64,000 bases of DNA, from contig NZ_CP010945.1 in assembly GCF_000293885.2 (NCBI RefSeq), positions 1,260,001-1,324,000 on the forward strand, in the 5' to 3' direction. Positions 18,426 to 28,080 of the stretch are shown here, piece by piece. The stretch comes from Pseudomonas fluorescens NCIMB 11764 (lineage in GTDB: Bacteria > Pseudomonadota > Gammaproteobacteria > Pseudomonadales > Pseudomonadaceae). The notes under the pieces are model-generated. The model ran no database searches and was not told where the DNA came from. It saw nothing but the letters and a program-made list of their open reading frames with translations. The position numbers and the translations under genes were made by a program. The first letter of the stretch is position 1. Each line of letters starts with the position of its first letter.

Positions 18426-20054
18426 ATGCTGACTCATCTGAAAATCCGAACGGGTATGTTCTGGGTGCTTGCATTGTTCGTCTGTGCATTACTGGTTTCA
18501 TCGTTGACCAGTTGGCGCAGCGCGCTGAGCAGCGATGAGCAGATCCAAGACCTGCATCAGGTCGGGGTGACCCAGAACAGTCGGGTGCACCTGGCCTACT
18601 TGCGTCTATTGCGTTCCCGCGTGGGCATGGCGGGGGCATTCCTTGAAACGCGCACGGGCGATACCGTCAAGGCCCAGGCCAGTCTGCAGCGGGCGACGAC
18701 CCTGTTTCAGGAAGCCATCGATTACTTCGACACGTTTGCTGCGCAAGAGAAGAGCAGCGGTTCGACCCTTCAGAGCGATGAGTTGCAGCAGGCTTTTGCG
18801 GTGTATCGCGATACCCTGGAGGAGCAGATGAAGGCGCTGAGCCAAGGATCGGAAGCGCGTTACATTGAGGTCAATCTCAAGGCGCGGACGGCTAACGACC
18901 GGTTTGACATGGCTTTGGTCGGCTTCGAAAAGCAGCTCGATGTGCAAACCGCCGCAATCATGGATCAAGCCCATTCCCGCTACAGCATGGCCCAGGCCCA
19001 GGCGGTGATTCTGTTTGTGATCGCCGGGTTGCTGGTGGCCGGTTGCTGGTGGTTTATCGCCAGCCGCGTGCTGCGCCCACTGCGCGAGGCAAGGCAGCAT
19101 TTCGAGGAAATCGCCTCGGGGGATTTGCGACATCCGATCGATGTGCAGTCGAGCAATGAGATCGGCCAGCTATTTTTGGGGTTGCAGCAGATGCAGATCA
19201 GCCAGCGTCAGACCATCGAGCAGATCAGCCATTACGCCCATCAATTGGCCAGTTCTGCCGAGCAATTGAGCCGGGTCACGGTGGAAAGCAATCACGGCCT
19301 GAATCAGCAGCACAACGAGCTCGAACAAGCGGTCACCGCCGTCACCGAGATGACGGCGGCAGTCGAAGAAGTCGCGAGAAACGCAGTGTCCACATCAGAG
19401 GCCTCCAACGCGACCAATCAATTGGCGGGCCAAAGTCGTCGGCAGGTGCAAACCACGCTCGAGGAGGTGGATGCCATGAGCCGGGAGATCAGCACCAGCT
19501 CCGCCTTGGTACAGGATCTGGCCACCCAGACTCGCGACATCGGCAAGGTACTGGAGGTGATTCGCAGTATTTCTGACCAGACCAATTTGCTGGCGCTCAA
19601 TGCCGCTATTGAAGCTGCGCGAGCCGGTGAAGCGGGGCGCGGGTTTGCAGTAGTCGCAGACGAGGTGCGGACCCTGGCTTATCGCACTCAGGAGTCGACC
19701 CGGGAAATCGAACAGATGATTGCCGGAATCCAGAGTGGCACTCACCAGGCCGTCAACGCCATGGACGCCAGTACCTTGAGGGCCAGTAGTTCGTTGCAGG
19801 CGACGGAAGCTGCCGGTCAGGCGCTTGAGGCGATCTTTGCCGCAGTGCACGAGATCACCGAACGCAACCTGGTGATCGCCAGCGCCACCGAGGAGCAGGC
19901 CAAGGTTGCCCATGAAGTGGATCGCAATCTGTTGAATATTCGTGAATTGTCGACCCATGCAGCTGACGGCGCGCATCAGACGAGTTTGGCCAGCAGCGAA
20001 TTGTCTCGCCTGGCCTCCGAACTGAGCTCGATGGTGCGGCACTTCAAGACCTGA
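18426..20054 (+). CDS. Methyl-accepting chemotaxis protein with four-helix-bundle sensor
   Basis: Chemoreceptor of 542 aa. TM1 (residues about 10-30), a periplasmic four-helix-bundle domain (Tar/4HB_MCP type) of about 160 residues, TM2 near 192-212 ([20 protein letters not shown]), HAMP, and the MCP signalling domain with the tip sequence [20 protein letters not shown]. The ligand is unknown. It is followed after 90 bases by a c-di-GMP enzyme on the same strand, so the pair may be co-transcribed and link motility with c-di-GMP. Confidence 0.92.
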   Translation: MLTHLKIRTGMFWVLALFVCALLVSSLTSWRSALSSDEQIQDLHQVGVTQNSRVHLAYLRLLRSRVGMAGAFLETRTGDTVKAQASLQRATTLFQEAIDYFDTFAAQEKSSGSTLQSDELQQAFAVYRDTLEEQMKALSQGSEARYIEVNLKARTANDRFDMALVGFEKQLDVQTAAIMDQAHSRYSMAQAQAVILFVIAGLLVAGCWWFIASRVLRPLREARQHFEEIASGDLRHPIDVQSSNEIGQLFLGLQQMQISQRQTIEQISHYAHQLASSAEQLSRVTVESNHGLNQQHNELEQAVTAVTEMTAAVEEVARNAVSTSEASNATNQLAGQSRRQVQTTLEEVDAMSREISTSSALVQDLATQTRDIGKVLEVIRSISDQTNLLALNAAIEAARAGEAGRGFAVVADEVRTLAYRTQESTREIEQMIAGIQSGTHQAVNAMDASTLRASSSLQATEAAGQALEAIFAAVHEITERNLVIASATEEQAKVAHEVDRNLLNIRELSTHAADGAHQTSLASSELSRLASELSSMVRHFKT

Positions 20055-20144
20055 CGCCGGGGAATTCTGGAAGACCGGTTGGCTCGGCAAATCTGACGCA
20101 GCATGGAGCCTTGTACGTTAAAGCGTTATCAGTGAGTCATCGGC

Positions 20145-22691
20145 ATGTCGGATGTTCAGGATTTTTCACCCATCTTTACCCAGGCACTCGCGCAATCCAT
20201 TGATAGCGTTGTGGTCATCGACAGCCAGAATCGTGTCATTTTGTTCAATGATGCCGCAGAGAGCCTATGGGGCAATGACCGCGATCAGGTGCTCGGACAG
20301 AACGTCCGCTTGCTGGTGCCGGACATGATCCGGGCTGATCACGACAGTTACATTGACGCCAACAGACGGAGCGGCATCAACAGGATTGTCGGTAGCAGTC
20401 GAGACGTATTGATTGAACGGCCGGACGGTGATCACCGCTGGGGAGCCATGTCCATCTCCAGAGTCAACGCTTCAGGGCAGCTGTTCTATGTTGCAGTCGT
20501 CAAGGACATAACCCGTCAACACAAGGAGCACGAACGCCTGCAACTGCTGTCGCTGGTGGTCGACACCACGGAAAACGCCATCATCATCACCGACGGTCAA
20601 TGGAGCATGGTGTACGCCAACGGTGGATTCACCCGGATGTTCGGGTACGACCTCGATCAGGTCCGCGGACGCACGCTCGATAGCGTGATCGCGCCGGATT
20701 TTGATCCGCAGACCATTGCCGCCATCAACGGGCAGGTAATGCGTGGCGAGGTCTACCACTCGCAGGCTGTCGGCTACCTGCGCGAGGGGCGCCGGGTTTG
20801 GTGCGATGTCACGATTTACCCGGTCTGTGACGAGCACGGTAACCTGGTCAATACCGTCAGCGTGATGATCGACGTCACTCACTCTCGAATGCCGGAGATC
20901 CTGCGTCACAAGATGCTTGAGGCGATGGTGCAGGAGGAGTCGATTGAGTCGTTGATGGGCCTGGTATGCAATGAGGTCCAGAGGGTAGCGCCGGAAGTGG
21001 TCGCCTCGATTTTGAGCGTCGACGATAGCGGGCGGTTGCGTACCCTGGCGGCTCCCGACCTGCCGGCCAGCTACTGTGCGGCGTTGGATGATGTGGCAAT
21101 CGGACCGGGCGTCGGCTCTTGTGGCGCAGCTGCGTTCAGCGGCACGGCGGTGATGGTCCGTGACATTGCCAGTCATCCGTTCTGGGTCCGTTTTCGTGAA
21201 CTGGCGTTGCCCTTGGGCCTCAGGGCCTGTTGGTCGACGCCGATCAAATCCAGCTCGGGCCGGGTGTTGGGTACTTTTGCGTTTTACTATCACGAGCCCC
21301 GTGAGCCTTCGTTGCTGCATCAGCAATTGATCAGCGCCAGTATTTACTTGTGTGCATTGGCCCTTGAGCGCGAGGAGTCACGTGCGCATATCCGTCAACT
21401 GGCTTTTTATGACGACTTGACCGGTCTGCCCAACCGCAACCTGCTCAACGCCCGCGCGGACCAGGCCATCGCCGAAGCCTCACGCGACGACACGCCGCTC
21501 ACCGTCCTGTTTATTGACCTGGACCGTTTCAAGCAGGTCAATGACTCGCTGGGGCATCCGGCCGGTGATGAGTTTCTGCGAATGATCGCCCGGCGCCTGG
21601 CCAAGTGTCGGCGCAACGTCGACATCGTGAGCAGGTTATCGGGGGATGAGTTTGTCGTGGTGTTGCCCCAGTGCGCACTGGCGCAGGCGCAGGTAGTGAT
21701 CGAGCATTTGAGATATGAACTGTGCGCGCCCTGCGAGATTGCGGGTGTGACGCTCAAACCTTCGGCAAGCATCGGTGTCAGCCTGTTTCCTGACGATGGC
21801 CGTTCCATGGAGACCTTGCTGCATCGCGCCGACATGGCCATGTATCAAGCCAAGACCAGCGGGCGGGGGTGTGTCAGCTTCTTCAGCCAAGGTCTTGATC
21901 AGTTGGCGCGCGCACGCTTGAACCTTGAGGCAGCATTGCGTGAAGCCATTGATCAACATCTGTTGCACCTGGTCTATCAGCCGCAAATCAATCTGCAGGG
22001 TAATGATCTTTACGGCGTGGAGGCCTTGGCTCGCTGGAGGCATCCACAATTGGGCGATATCTCGCCCGGCTGCTTTATTCCACTCGCCGAGGAGTGCGGC
22101 TTGATTGTCGAGCTTGGCCAATGGGCCCTGCGTGAAGCCTGCCGCCAACTGGCCACCTGGCGTCGCGAAGGGCTTGAGGTGCCCGCCATATCCGTCAATC
22201 TGTCGCCCACCAATTTCCATAATCGGGGATTGCCCGGGATTCTGACCGGGATCCTCGCCGAGCAGCAACTGACCACTTCCGACCTGACTCTGGAAATTAC
22301 CGAAAACGTCCTGATGGATAGCAATCCCGACACCCTGACCACGATCAACGAGGTGCACGCCCTGGGGATCCGCCTGGCCATGGATGACTTCGGTACGGGT
22401 TATTCGAGCCTCAGCTATCTGCGTCGAATTCCTATCCAGGAACTCAAGCTCGATCGTAGCTTTGTTCATGACCTGGAAGATGACATCACTAGTCAGGCCC
22501 TGAGCGAAGCGGTAATCCGTATTGGTGAGAGCCTGAAATTACGCGTGGTGGCCGAAGGTATTGAAACGCTGGGCCAGCAACGCATCCTGCAGGCGCAGGG
22601 CTATCACGTCGGCCAGGGCTATCTTATTTCAAGGCCGCTCTCGGCATCGGGGTTGAGGTTTTGGCTTGAGGATCGCTCGTATCGCGAATAA
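20145..22691 (+). CDS. DosP-like PAS-PAS-GAF-GGDEF-EAL c-di-GMP phosphodiesterase
   Basis: Cytosolic sensor enzyme of 848 aa with the same domain order as E. coli DosP. PAS-A (about 10-125) has the FixL/DosP haem-pocket context RADHDSYI with His 66 aligned to the DosP haem ligand, and IVGSSRDV where DosP has its distal Met, here Ser 84. PAS-B (about 135-260) and a GAF (about 275-410) follow. The GGDEF motif reads SGDEF, which may be weak or allosteric. The EAL domain is intact (EALARW, ITENVLM, DDFGTGYSSL, ELKLDRSF, AEGIET), so phosphodiesterase activity is likely. Haem binding is inferred from alignment by eye. Confidence 0.88.
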   Translation: MSDVQDFSPIFTQALAQSIDSVVVIDSQNRVILFNDAAESLWGNDRDQVLGQNVRLLVPDMIRADHDSYIDANRRSGINRIVGSSRDVLIERPDGDHRWGAMSISRVNASGQLFYVAVVKDITRQHKEHERLQLLSLVVDTTENAIIITDGQWSMVYANGGFTRMFGYDLDQVRGRTLDSVIAPDFDPQTIAAINGQVMRGEVYHSQAVGYLREGRRVWCDVTIYPVCDEHGNLVNTVSVMIDVTHSRMPEILRHKMLEAMVQEESIESLMGLVCNEVQRVAPEVVASILSVDDSGRLRTLAAPDLPASYCAALDDVAIGPGVGSCGAAAFSGTAVMVRDIASHPFWVRFRELALPLGLRACWSTPIKSSSGRVLGTFAFYYHEPREPSLLHQQLISASIYLCALALEREESRAHIRQLAFYDDLTGLPNRNLLNARADQAIAEASRDDTPLTVLFIDLDRFKQVNDSLGHPAGDEFLRMIARRLAKCRRNVDIVSRLSGDEFVVVLPQCALAQAQVVIEHLRYELCAPCEIAGVTLKPSASIGVSLFPDDGRSMETLLHRADMAMYQAKTSGRGCVSFFSQGLDQLARARLNLEAALREAIDQHLLHLVYQPQINLQGNDLYGVEALARWRHPQLGDISPGCFIPLAEECGLIVELGQWALREACRQLATWRREGLEVPAISVNLSPTNFHNRGLPGILTGILAEQQLTTSDLTLEITENVLMDSNPDTLTTINEVHALGIRLAMDDFGTGYSSLSYLRRIPIQELKLDRSFVHDLEDDITSQALSEAVIRIGESLKLRVVAEGIETLGQQRILQAQGYHVGQGYLISRPLSASGLRFWLEDRSYRE

Positions 22692-22767
22692 GGGTGGCCT
22701 TCGGCGCGCTCATTCAAGCTGCTAGCATTGCGTCTGAATCAATCCAGATCAGCCACGAGTGTTCAGC

Positions 22768-23685
22768 ATGCAACTCCCGGACATGAATCTTCTGGTCGCC
22801 CTCGATGCTTTGCTCGACGAAGGCAGCGTGGTGGGTGCCGCGCGGCGGATGAACCTCAGCCCGGCGGCCATGAGCCGCACGCTCACACGCATTCGCGAAG
22901 CCATCGGCGATCCGATTCTGGTGCGCGCCGGTCGTGGCCTGGTGCCGACGCCCAAGGCGCTGGCGTTGCGTGAGCAGGTGCGGGATCTGGTTGAGCAGGC
23001 CGCGCTGCTGTTCCGATCTGCCGACGACGTGGAGCTGGGCAGCTTGCGTCGACGCTTCAGCATTCGCGCCAACGATTTCTTTGTAGGCGTGTATGGCGGC
23101 AAGCTCTTCGACACGATGGAGCGCCAGGCGCCGCATTGCGAACTGCGCTTTGTCCCGGAGGGCGATGGGGATGACGAAGCGTTGCGTGAGGGACGCATCG
23201 ATTTGAGCGTCAGCAACAACCGGCCGCTAATGCCGGAAGTGAAGGTGCAGACCCTGTTCTCCACGCACTTTGTCGGCCTGGTGCGCGACGATCACCCGTT
23301 GTTTGATGAAGAGATCACCGCCGAACGTTATGCCGGGTTTTCTCACATCAGCATGTCTCGTCGCGGCATCGCTCGCGGGCCGATTGATACGGCGCTTAAC
23401 GCATTGGGCCTGGAGCGACGGGTGGCGGTGATTGCGCCGAGTTTCCATGCCGCGATGTTTGCGTTGCCTGATTCGGATCTGATTCTGCCGGTGCCCAAGG
23501 AAGCGCTGCTGAGCGTGCGACGCCTGGGGCTGAAATTGCGTTCGTTTACCCTGCCGATCCCGTTGCCGACCCTCATGCTGACCCAGGCCTGGCACCCGCG
23601 CTTCGACAAAGACCCGGCGCATCGCTGGATGCGTGAAACGCTCAAGTCCTGTTGCGACGAGACGTGGCTGGCCGCGCAACCTTGA
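22768..23685 (+). CDS. LysR-family transcriptional regulator
   Basis: LysR-type regulator of 305 aa. The N-terminal winged helix is visible as MNLLVALDALLDEGSVVGAA and LSPAAMSRTLTRIREAIGD, followed by a periplasmic-binding-like effector domain with no enzyme motif. I use the ATG at 22768; a GTG nine bases upstream is possible. It lies 131 bases upstream of the EmrAB-type pump genes on the same strand, so it probably controls that pump in response to a small aromatic or toxic compound, though this is inferred from position only. Confidence 0.9.
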   Translation: MQLPDMNLLVALDALLDEGSVVGAARRMNLSPAAMSRTLTRIREAIGDPILVRAGRGLVPTPKALALREQVRDLVEQAALLFRSADDVELGSLRRRFSIRANDFFVGVYGGKLFDTMERQAPHCELRFVPEGDGDDEALREGRIDLSVSNNRPLMPEVKVQTLFSTHFVGLVRDDHPLFDEEITAERYAGFSHISMSRRGIARGPIDTALNALGLERRVAVIAPSFHAAMFALPDSDLILPVPKEALLSVRRLGLKLRSFTLPIPLPTLMLTQAWHPRFDKDPAHRWMRETLKSCCDETWLAAQP

Positions 23686-23816
23686 AGATCGAAAGATCGC
23701 AGCCTTCGATCTGACAGTTGCGTGGAGCGCACTTATAACCTGCCAATAAGTTGATTTTCGTCAGCTTCCACGCTTCCTAAAATGCTTCGGTATTCAAATC
23801 CCGGAGCTTGCAGTCC

Positions 23817-25352
23817 ATGACTTCCCTGACGGCCCCGGCACCTCTCGCCGCGGCCAGCCACTCCGCCATGACGCCACCGGTCTTCGGCCCGCGGATCATC
23901 ATCGGTCTGGTGGGCGTGTTGCTGGCGGTGCTGGTGTCGGGCCTCAACGAAATGGTGACCAAGGTCGCCCTCGCCGACATCCGCGGCGCATTGGCCATCG
24001 GTTATGACGAAGGTACCTGGCTGGTGGCCAGTTACACCGCGACCTCGGTGGCGGCGATGGCATTTGCACCGTGGTGTGCGGTGACGTTCTCGTTGCGGCG
24101 CTTCACCCTCTGTGCGATCAGCGTGTTCACCTTGTTGGGCGTGCTGTGCCCCTTCGCTCCTAACTACGAAAGCCTGCTGGTGATGCGCACTGTGCAAGGC
24201 CTGGCAGGCGGTGCATTGCCGCCGATGCTGATGACCGTCGCCCTGCGCTTCTTGCCGGCCAACGTGAAGCTCTACGGCCTGGCCGGTTATGCCCTGACGG
24301 CGACGTTCGGCCCCGGGCTCGGCACACCGCTGGCCGGGTTGTGGACCGAGTATGTCGGCTGGCAATGGACCTTCTGGCAAATCATCGCGCCGTGCCTGAT
24401 CGCCATGGCCGCAGTGGCCTACGGCTTGCCTCAGGATCCGTTGCGCCTGGAACGTTTCAAGCAATTCAACTGGCGCGGGTTGTTATTGGGTTTTCCGGCG
24501 ATCGGCATGCTGGTCATCGGCATCCTGCAGGGCAACCGGCTGGACTGGTTCGAGTCGAGCCTGATCTGCGGCTTGCTCGGGGGCGGGCTGCTATTGCTGG
24601 TGCTGTTCCTGATCAACGAATGGTCGCAGCCGATCCCGTTTTTCAAGATGCAGATGCTCGGCATCCGCAACCTGTCGTTCGCCTTGCTGACCCTGGCCGG
24701 CGTGCTGGTGATCTTGCTGGCGGTGATCATCATTCCGTCCAGTTACCTCGCGCAGGTTCAGGGTTATCGCCCGGTGCAGACTGCGCCGATCATGTTGCTG
24801 GCGGCCCTGCCACAGTTGCTTGCGCTGCCGTTGGTGGCGGCGCTGTGCAACCTGCGCTGGGTCGATTGCCGCTGGGTACTGGGAATCGGCCTGAGCATGC
24901 TGGCGCTGTCGTGCATGGGGGGGGCGCAGCTGACGTCGGTGTGGATTCGCGACGATTTCTACGTCCTGCAACTGCTGCAGATCTTCGGGCAGCCCATGGC
25001 GGTGTTGCCATTGTTGATGCTCTCGACCGGCAGCATCAGCCCGATGGAAGGGCCGTTCGCGTCGGCCTGGTTCAACACCGTGAAAGGCCTGTCGGCGGTG
25101 ATCGCCACGGGAATGATCGACGCGCTGACCACGTCGCGGCTGCACTTTCATTCGACCATGTTGGTGGACCGCCTGGGCAACTCGCCGCTGGCCGACAGCG
25201 ACAGCGTGGGCCTTGCCCATCGGTTGCATGAACAGGCGGTGGTGCTGACGGCATCGGATCTTTATCTGTGCATGAGCGGCGTCGCCCTGGCGCTGATCCT
25301 GCTGATTTTCTGGCTGCCGACGCGGATCTATCCGCCGCGTGCGCCGACTTGA
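23817..25352 (+). CDS. EmrB-type MFS multidrug exporter (DHA2 family)
   Basis: Inner-membrane proton-driven exporter of 511 aa with about 14 hydrophobic segments, the DHA2 signature. The motif-A-like loop and the motif-C-like segment (LTATFGPGLGTPLAGLW) are visible. GGAG precedes the ATG at 23817. It is the first gene of a three-gene pump: the adaptor starts 26 bases downstream and the outer-membrane factor overlaps the adaptor. Such pumps expel hydrophobic drugs and uncouplers. The substrate is not predictable from the sequence. Confidence 0.9.
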   Translation: MTSLTAPAPLAAASHSAMTPPVFGPRIIIGLVGVLLAVLVSGLNEMVTKVALADIRGALAIGYDEGTWLVASYTATSVAAMAFAPWCAVTFSLRRFTLCAISVFTLLGVLCPFAPNYESLLVMRTVQGLAGGALPPMLMTVALRFLPANVKLYGLAGYALTATFGPGLGTPLAGLWTEYVGWQWTFWQIIAPCLIAMAAVAYGLPQDPLRLERFKQFNWRGLLLGFPAIGMLVIGILQGNRLDWFESSLICGLLGGGLLLLVLFLINEWSQPIPFFKMQMLGIRNLSFALLTLAGVLVILLAVIIIPSSYLAQVQGYRPVQTAPIMLLAALPQLLALPLVAALCNLRWVDCRWVLGIGLSMLALSCMGGAQLTSVWIRDDFYVLQLLQIFGQPMAVLPLLMLSTGSISPMEGPFASAWFNTVKGLSAVIATGMIDALTTSRLHFHSTMLVDRLGNSPLADSDSVGLAHRLHEQAVVLTASDLYLCMSGVALALILLIFWLPTRIYPPRAPT

Positions 25353-25378
25353 ATGCTCCACTGAAACAGAAGGTTTTT

Positions 25379-26443
25379 ATGACGACTCAAGCAACGAAAA
25401 AAGTGGCCGTGGGCGTCGCCACCCTGATGGCGGTCGGCGTGCTGGTTTATTTGCTGGCGCCGGGAGTGTTTGGCAAGCGCACGCAACAGAACACCAATGA
25501 CGCGTTTGTCTCCGCGGACTTCACCCTGGTGGTGCCCCGCGTCGCCGGGTTCATCAAGGAAGTGCTGGTGGAAGACAATCAGCAGGTCAAGGCCGGGCAA
25601 TTGCTGGCGCTGATCGATGACCGGGATTTACGCGCTGCCGCTCAGGCTGCCGACGCCGAAACGCTGGTGGCGCGGGCGCAACTGCAAAACGCTCGCGCAA
25701 CCCTTGAGCGCCAGACATCGGTGATCGCCCAGGCGCAAGCCACGGTGGTGTCGGCCAAGGCGGAAATGGCGTTCGCTGAACATGAATTGAACCGCTACAA
25801 CCACCTCGCCGGCGTTGGCGCGGGTACGGTGCAGAACGCTCAGCAAGCCCGCACGCGTATCGATCAGGCCCGCGCCCGGTTGGCCAATGCGACGGCGGTG
25901 TTGGCGGCGGAACGCAAGCAGGTGGACATCCTCACCGCCCAGCGCGATGCGGCCGACGGTGGGTTGAAACGTGCGCAAGCGGCGCTGGAAATGGCCAGCT
26001 ACGAGCTGTCCTATACGCGTATCGTCGCGCCGCAGGACGGTATGGTCGGCGAGCGCGCCGTGCGGGTCGGGGCTTACGTGACACCGGGGAGCAAGTTGCT
26101 GGCGGTGGTGCCGCTGACGCAGGCGTATGTGGTCGCCAATTTTCAGGAGACCCAACTGACCGACGTGCAACCGGGGCAAGCCGTGCAGGTGCGCGTCGAC
26201 AGCCTTGGCGGTGAAGCGTTGCGCGGTCGCGTCGAGAGCATTGCCCCGGCGACTGGCGTGACTTTCGCTTCGATCAAGCCGGACAACGCGACCGGTAACT
26301 TCACTAAGGTTGTGCAGCGGATTCCGGTGAAAATCGTTCTGGATCCGGGGCAAGTGCTGGCCGAACGGCTGCGTGTGGGGATGTCAGTGGAGGCGAGTAT
26401 TGATACCGCTGACACCGGTGAGCATGAGGTTGCACAGCGATGA
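25379..26443 (+). CDS. EmrA-type membrane fusion protein
   Basis: Periplasmic adaptor of 354 aa in the HlyD/EmrA family. An N-terminal TM anchor (VAVGVATLMAVGVLVYLLAP) leads to a split lipoyl domain (VPRVAGFIKEVLVEDNQQVK and the return strand IVAPQDGMVGERAVRVG), a coiled-coil hairpin (about 70-190) and a beta-barrel domain. AGAAGG precedes the ATG. Its stop overlaps the start of the outer-membrane gene as ATGA, so translation is coupled. It bridges the MFS pump to the outer-membrane channel. Confidence 0.9.
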   Translation: MTTQATKKVAVGVATLMAVGVLVYLLAPGVFGKRTQQNTNDAFVSADFTLVVPRVAGFIKEVLVEDNQQVKAGQLLALIDDRDLRAAAQAADAETLVARAQLQNARATLERQTSVIAQAQATVVSAKAEMAFAEHELNRYNHLAGVGAGTVQNAQQARTRIDQARARLANATAVLAAERKQVDILTAQRDAADGGLKRAQAALEMASYELSYTRIVAPQDGMVGERAVRVGAYVTPGSKLLAVVPLTQAYVVANFQETQLTDVQPGQAVQVRVDSLGGEALRGRVESIAPATGVTFASIKPDNATGNFTKVVQRIPVKIVLDPGQVLAERLRVGMSVEASIDTADTGEHEVAQR

Positions 26444-28011
26444 ACTTCGTCAATCGCACCCCTTTGTGGCGAGGGAGCTTGCTCCCGCTCGAGTGCGCAG
26501 CACTCGCCAATTTTGAGTCCGCTTCGCGGCCCAGCGGGAGCAAGCTCCCTCGCCACAAGGTCGGTGTTTGTTCAGTAGCGTTGGTGCTGAGCCTCCTGAC
26601 CCTGAGTGCCTGCACTGTCGGCCCGGACTTTCAGAAACCGCAGGCACCCCAAATCAGCGAATGGTCCAAACCACAAAAAGCCGCCGCCAGCCAAGCCGTC
26701 GCCGACACCATGGACGAACGCTGGTGGGAAGTCTTCCACGACCCGAAACTCTCGGCCCTGACCCAGCGTGCCCTGACGGATAACCTTGACCTGAAACTCG
26801 CCAGCAGCCGCCTGCAGCAAAGTCGCGCCGCGCGCCAGGTGGTCACCGCGGATCGCTACCCCAACACCGCCGCCACGGGCAGCTACGGGCGTAAGCGCAA
26901 CAGCGGCGAAGGTCTGAGCGATCCGTCGGGGAACAATGGCCATTCGGCGTTCAATCTGTGGGATGCCGGCTTTTCGGCGTCCTGGGAACTGGATTTCTGG
27001 GGCCGGGTGCGCCGCGAAACCGAAGCGGCGGATGCCACGCTGGACGTCGCGGAAAACGACCGGCGCGGCGTGTTGCTGTCGGTCCTTGCCGAGACTGCCC
27101 AGGACTACATTCAGCTACGCGGCGTGCAAAGTACGCGTGCCGTCACGGAAGAGAACCTCGACGTCGCCCGCCACAGCCTGAAGCTGTCGCAGCTGCGCCT
27201 GGCCGACGGTGTCGCCACCGACCTCGATGTCGCCGAAGCCGCCGCACAAGTCGCGGCCATCGAATCGCGCCTGCCGGCGCTGGAGCAGCGTCAGTCGCAA
27301 TTGATCAATGCCCTGAGCCTGTTGATGGGCGAACCGCCCCAGGCGCTGCATGCCGAGTTATCCACAGACGCGCCCGTGCCACAGACCCCGCGCCAGGTCG
27401 CCATCGGCCTGCCGTCGCAACTGGCCGAACGTCGCCCGGACATTCGCCAGGCCGAAGCTCGCCTGCATGCCGCCACGGCGAACATTGGGGTGGCCAAGGG
27501 GGATTTCTATCCGCGTATCACCCTGTCGGGCAACGTCGGCTCCCAAGCGATGCAATTGAGTGATTTCGGCTCCTGGGGCTCGCGCGCGTTTGGCATAGGC
27601 CCGCAATTCAGTCTGCCGCTGTTCGATGGCGGTCGCCTGCGCGGCGTGCTGAACTTGCGCGAAGCCCAGCAACAGGAAGCCGCCATCGCCTACCAGCAAA
27701 CCGTGCTGCGGGCCTGGCATGAAATCGACGACCAACTGACTGCCTACAACGCCAGCCAACTGCGCCGCGACAGCCTCGCCGAAGCCGTACGCCAAAACCG
27801 GATCGCCCTGCGCACCGCGCAACAACAGTACGTGGAAGGGGTGGTGGATTTCGTCAACGTCCTCACCGTGCAAGGCGAATTGCTGGCGACCCAGCAGCAA
27901 TGGGTCGAGAGTTCGACCGGCGTGTCGCTGGCGATGGTCGGGTTGTACAAGGCGTTGGGTGGAGGGTGGGAGTCGGTGTATCCGGTGGGGGAGATGGCGC
28001 AACGCAGGTAA
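26440..28011 (+). CDS. NodT-family outer-membrane efflux lipoprotein with REP-derived N-terminal extension
   Basis: TolC-like outer-membrane factor of 523 aa. The mature protein follows a lipobox (LTLSAC at about residues 54-59) and contains the two repeated OEP domains (WKVFHDPKL-type start, QLAERRPDIRQAEARL, SLPLFDGGRL). The ATG overlaps the adaptor stop, but the first 40 codons are a REP inverted pair read in frame, so the hydrophobic signal core begins near residue 42. The extended n-region is unusual. A shorter start inside the frame (for example the TTG codon before VLSLLTLSAC) would give almost no signal peptide. The rest of the gene looks intact. Confidence 0.87.
   Translation: MNFVNRTPLWRGSLLPLECAALANFESASRPSGSKLPRHKVGVCSVALVLSLLTLSACTVGPDFQKPQAPQISEWSKPQKAAASQAVADTMDERWWEVFHDPKLSALTQRALTDNLDLKLASSRLQQSRAARQVVTADRYPNTAATGSYGRKRNSGEGLSDPSGNNGHSAFNLWDAGFSASWELDFWGRVRRETEAADATLDVAENDRRGVLLSVLAETAQDYIQLRGVQSTRAVTEENLDVARHSLKLSQLRLADGVATDLDVAEAAAQVAAIESRLPALEQRQSQLINALSLLMGEPPQALHAELSTDAPVPQTPRQVAIGLPSQLAERRPDIRQAEARLHAATANIGVAKGDFYPRITLSGNVGSQAMQLSDFGSWGSRAFGIGPQFSLPLFDGGRLRGVLNLREAQQQEAAIAYQQTVLRAWHEIDDQLTAYNASQLRRDSLAEAVRQNRIALRTAQQQYVEGVVDFVNVLTVQGELLATQQQWVESSTGVSLAMVGLYKALGGGWESVYPVGEMAQRR
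26466..26556. repeat. REP pair inside a coding sequence
   Basis: GTGGCGAGGGAGCTTGCTCC at the left and GGGAGCAAGCTCCCTCGCCA at the right form a perfect inverted pair around about 43 bases. They lie between the coupled start codon and the signal-peptide core of the efflux lipoprotein gene and are kept in frame without a stop. The same element family recurs at 45696-45772. Confidence 0.88.
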
Positions 28012-28080
28012 AAACTCCCCTCGCCTTGACGCTCACCCACGCTGTCATAGACTCCGCTCATCCGTCAGGGAGTTACGGTT

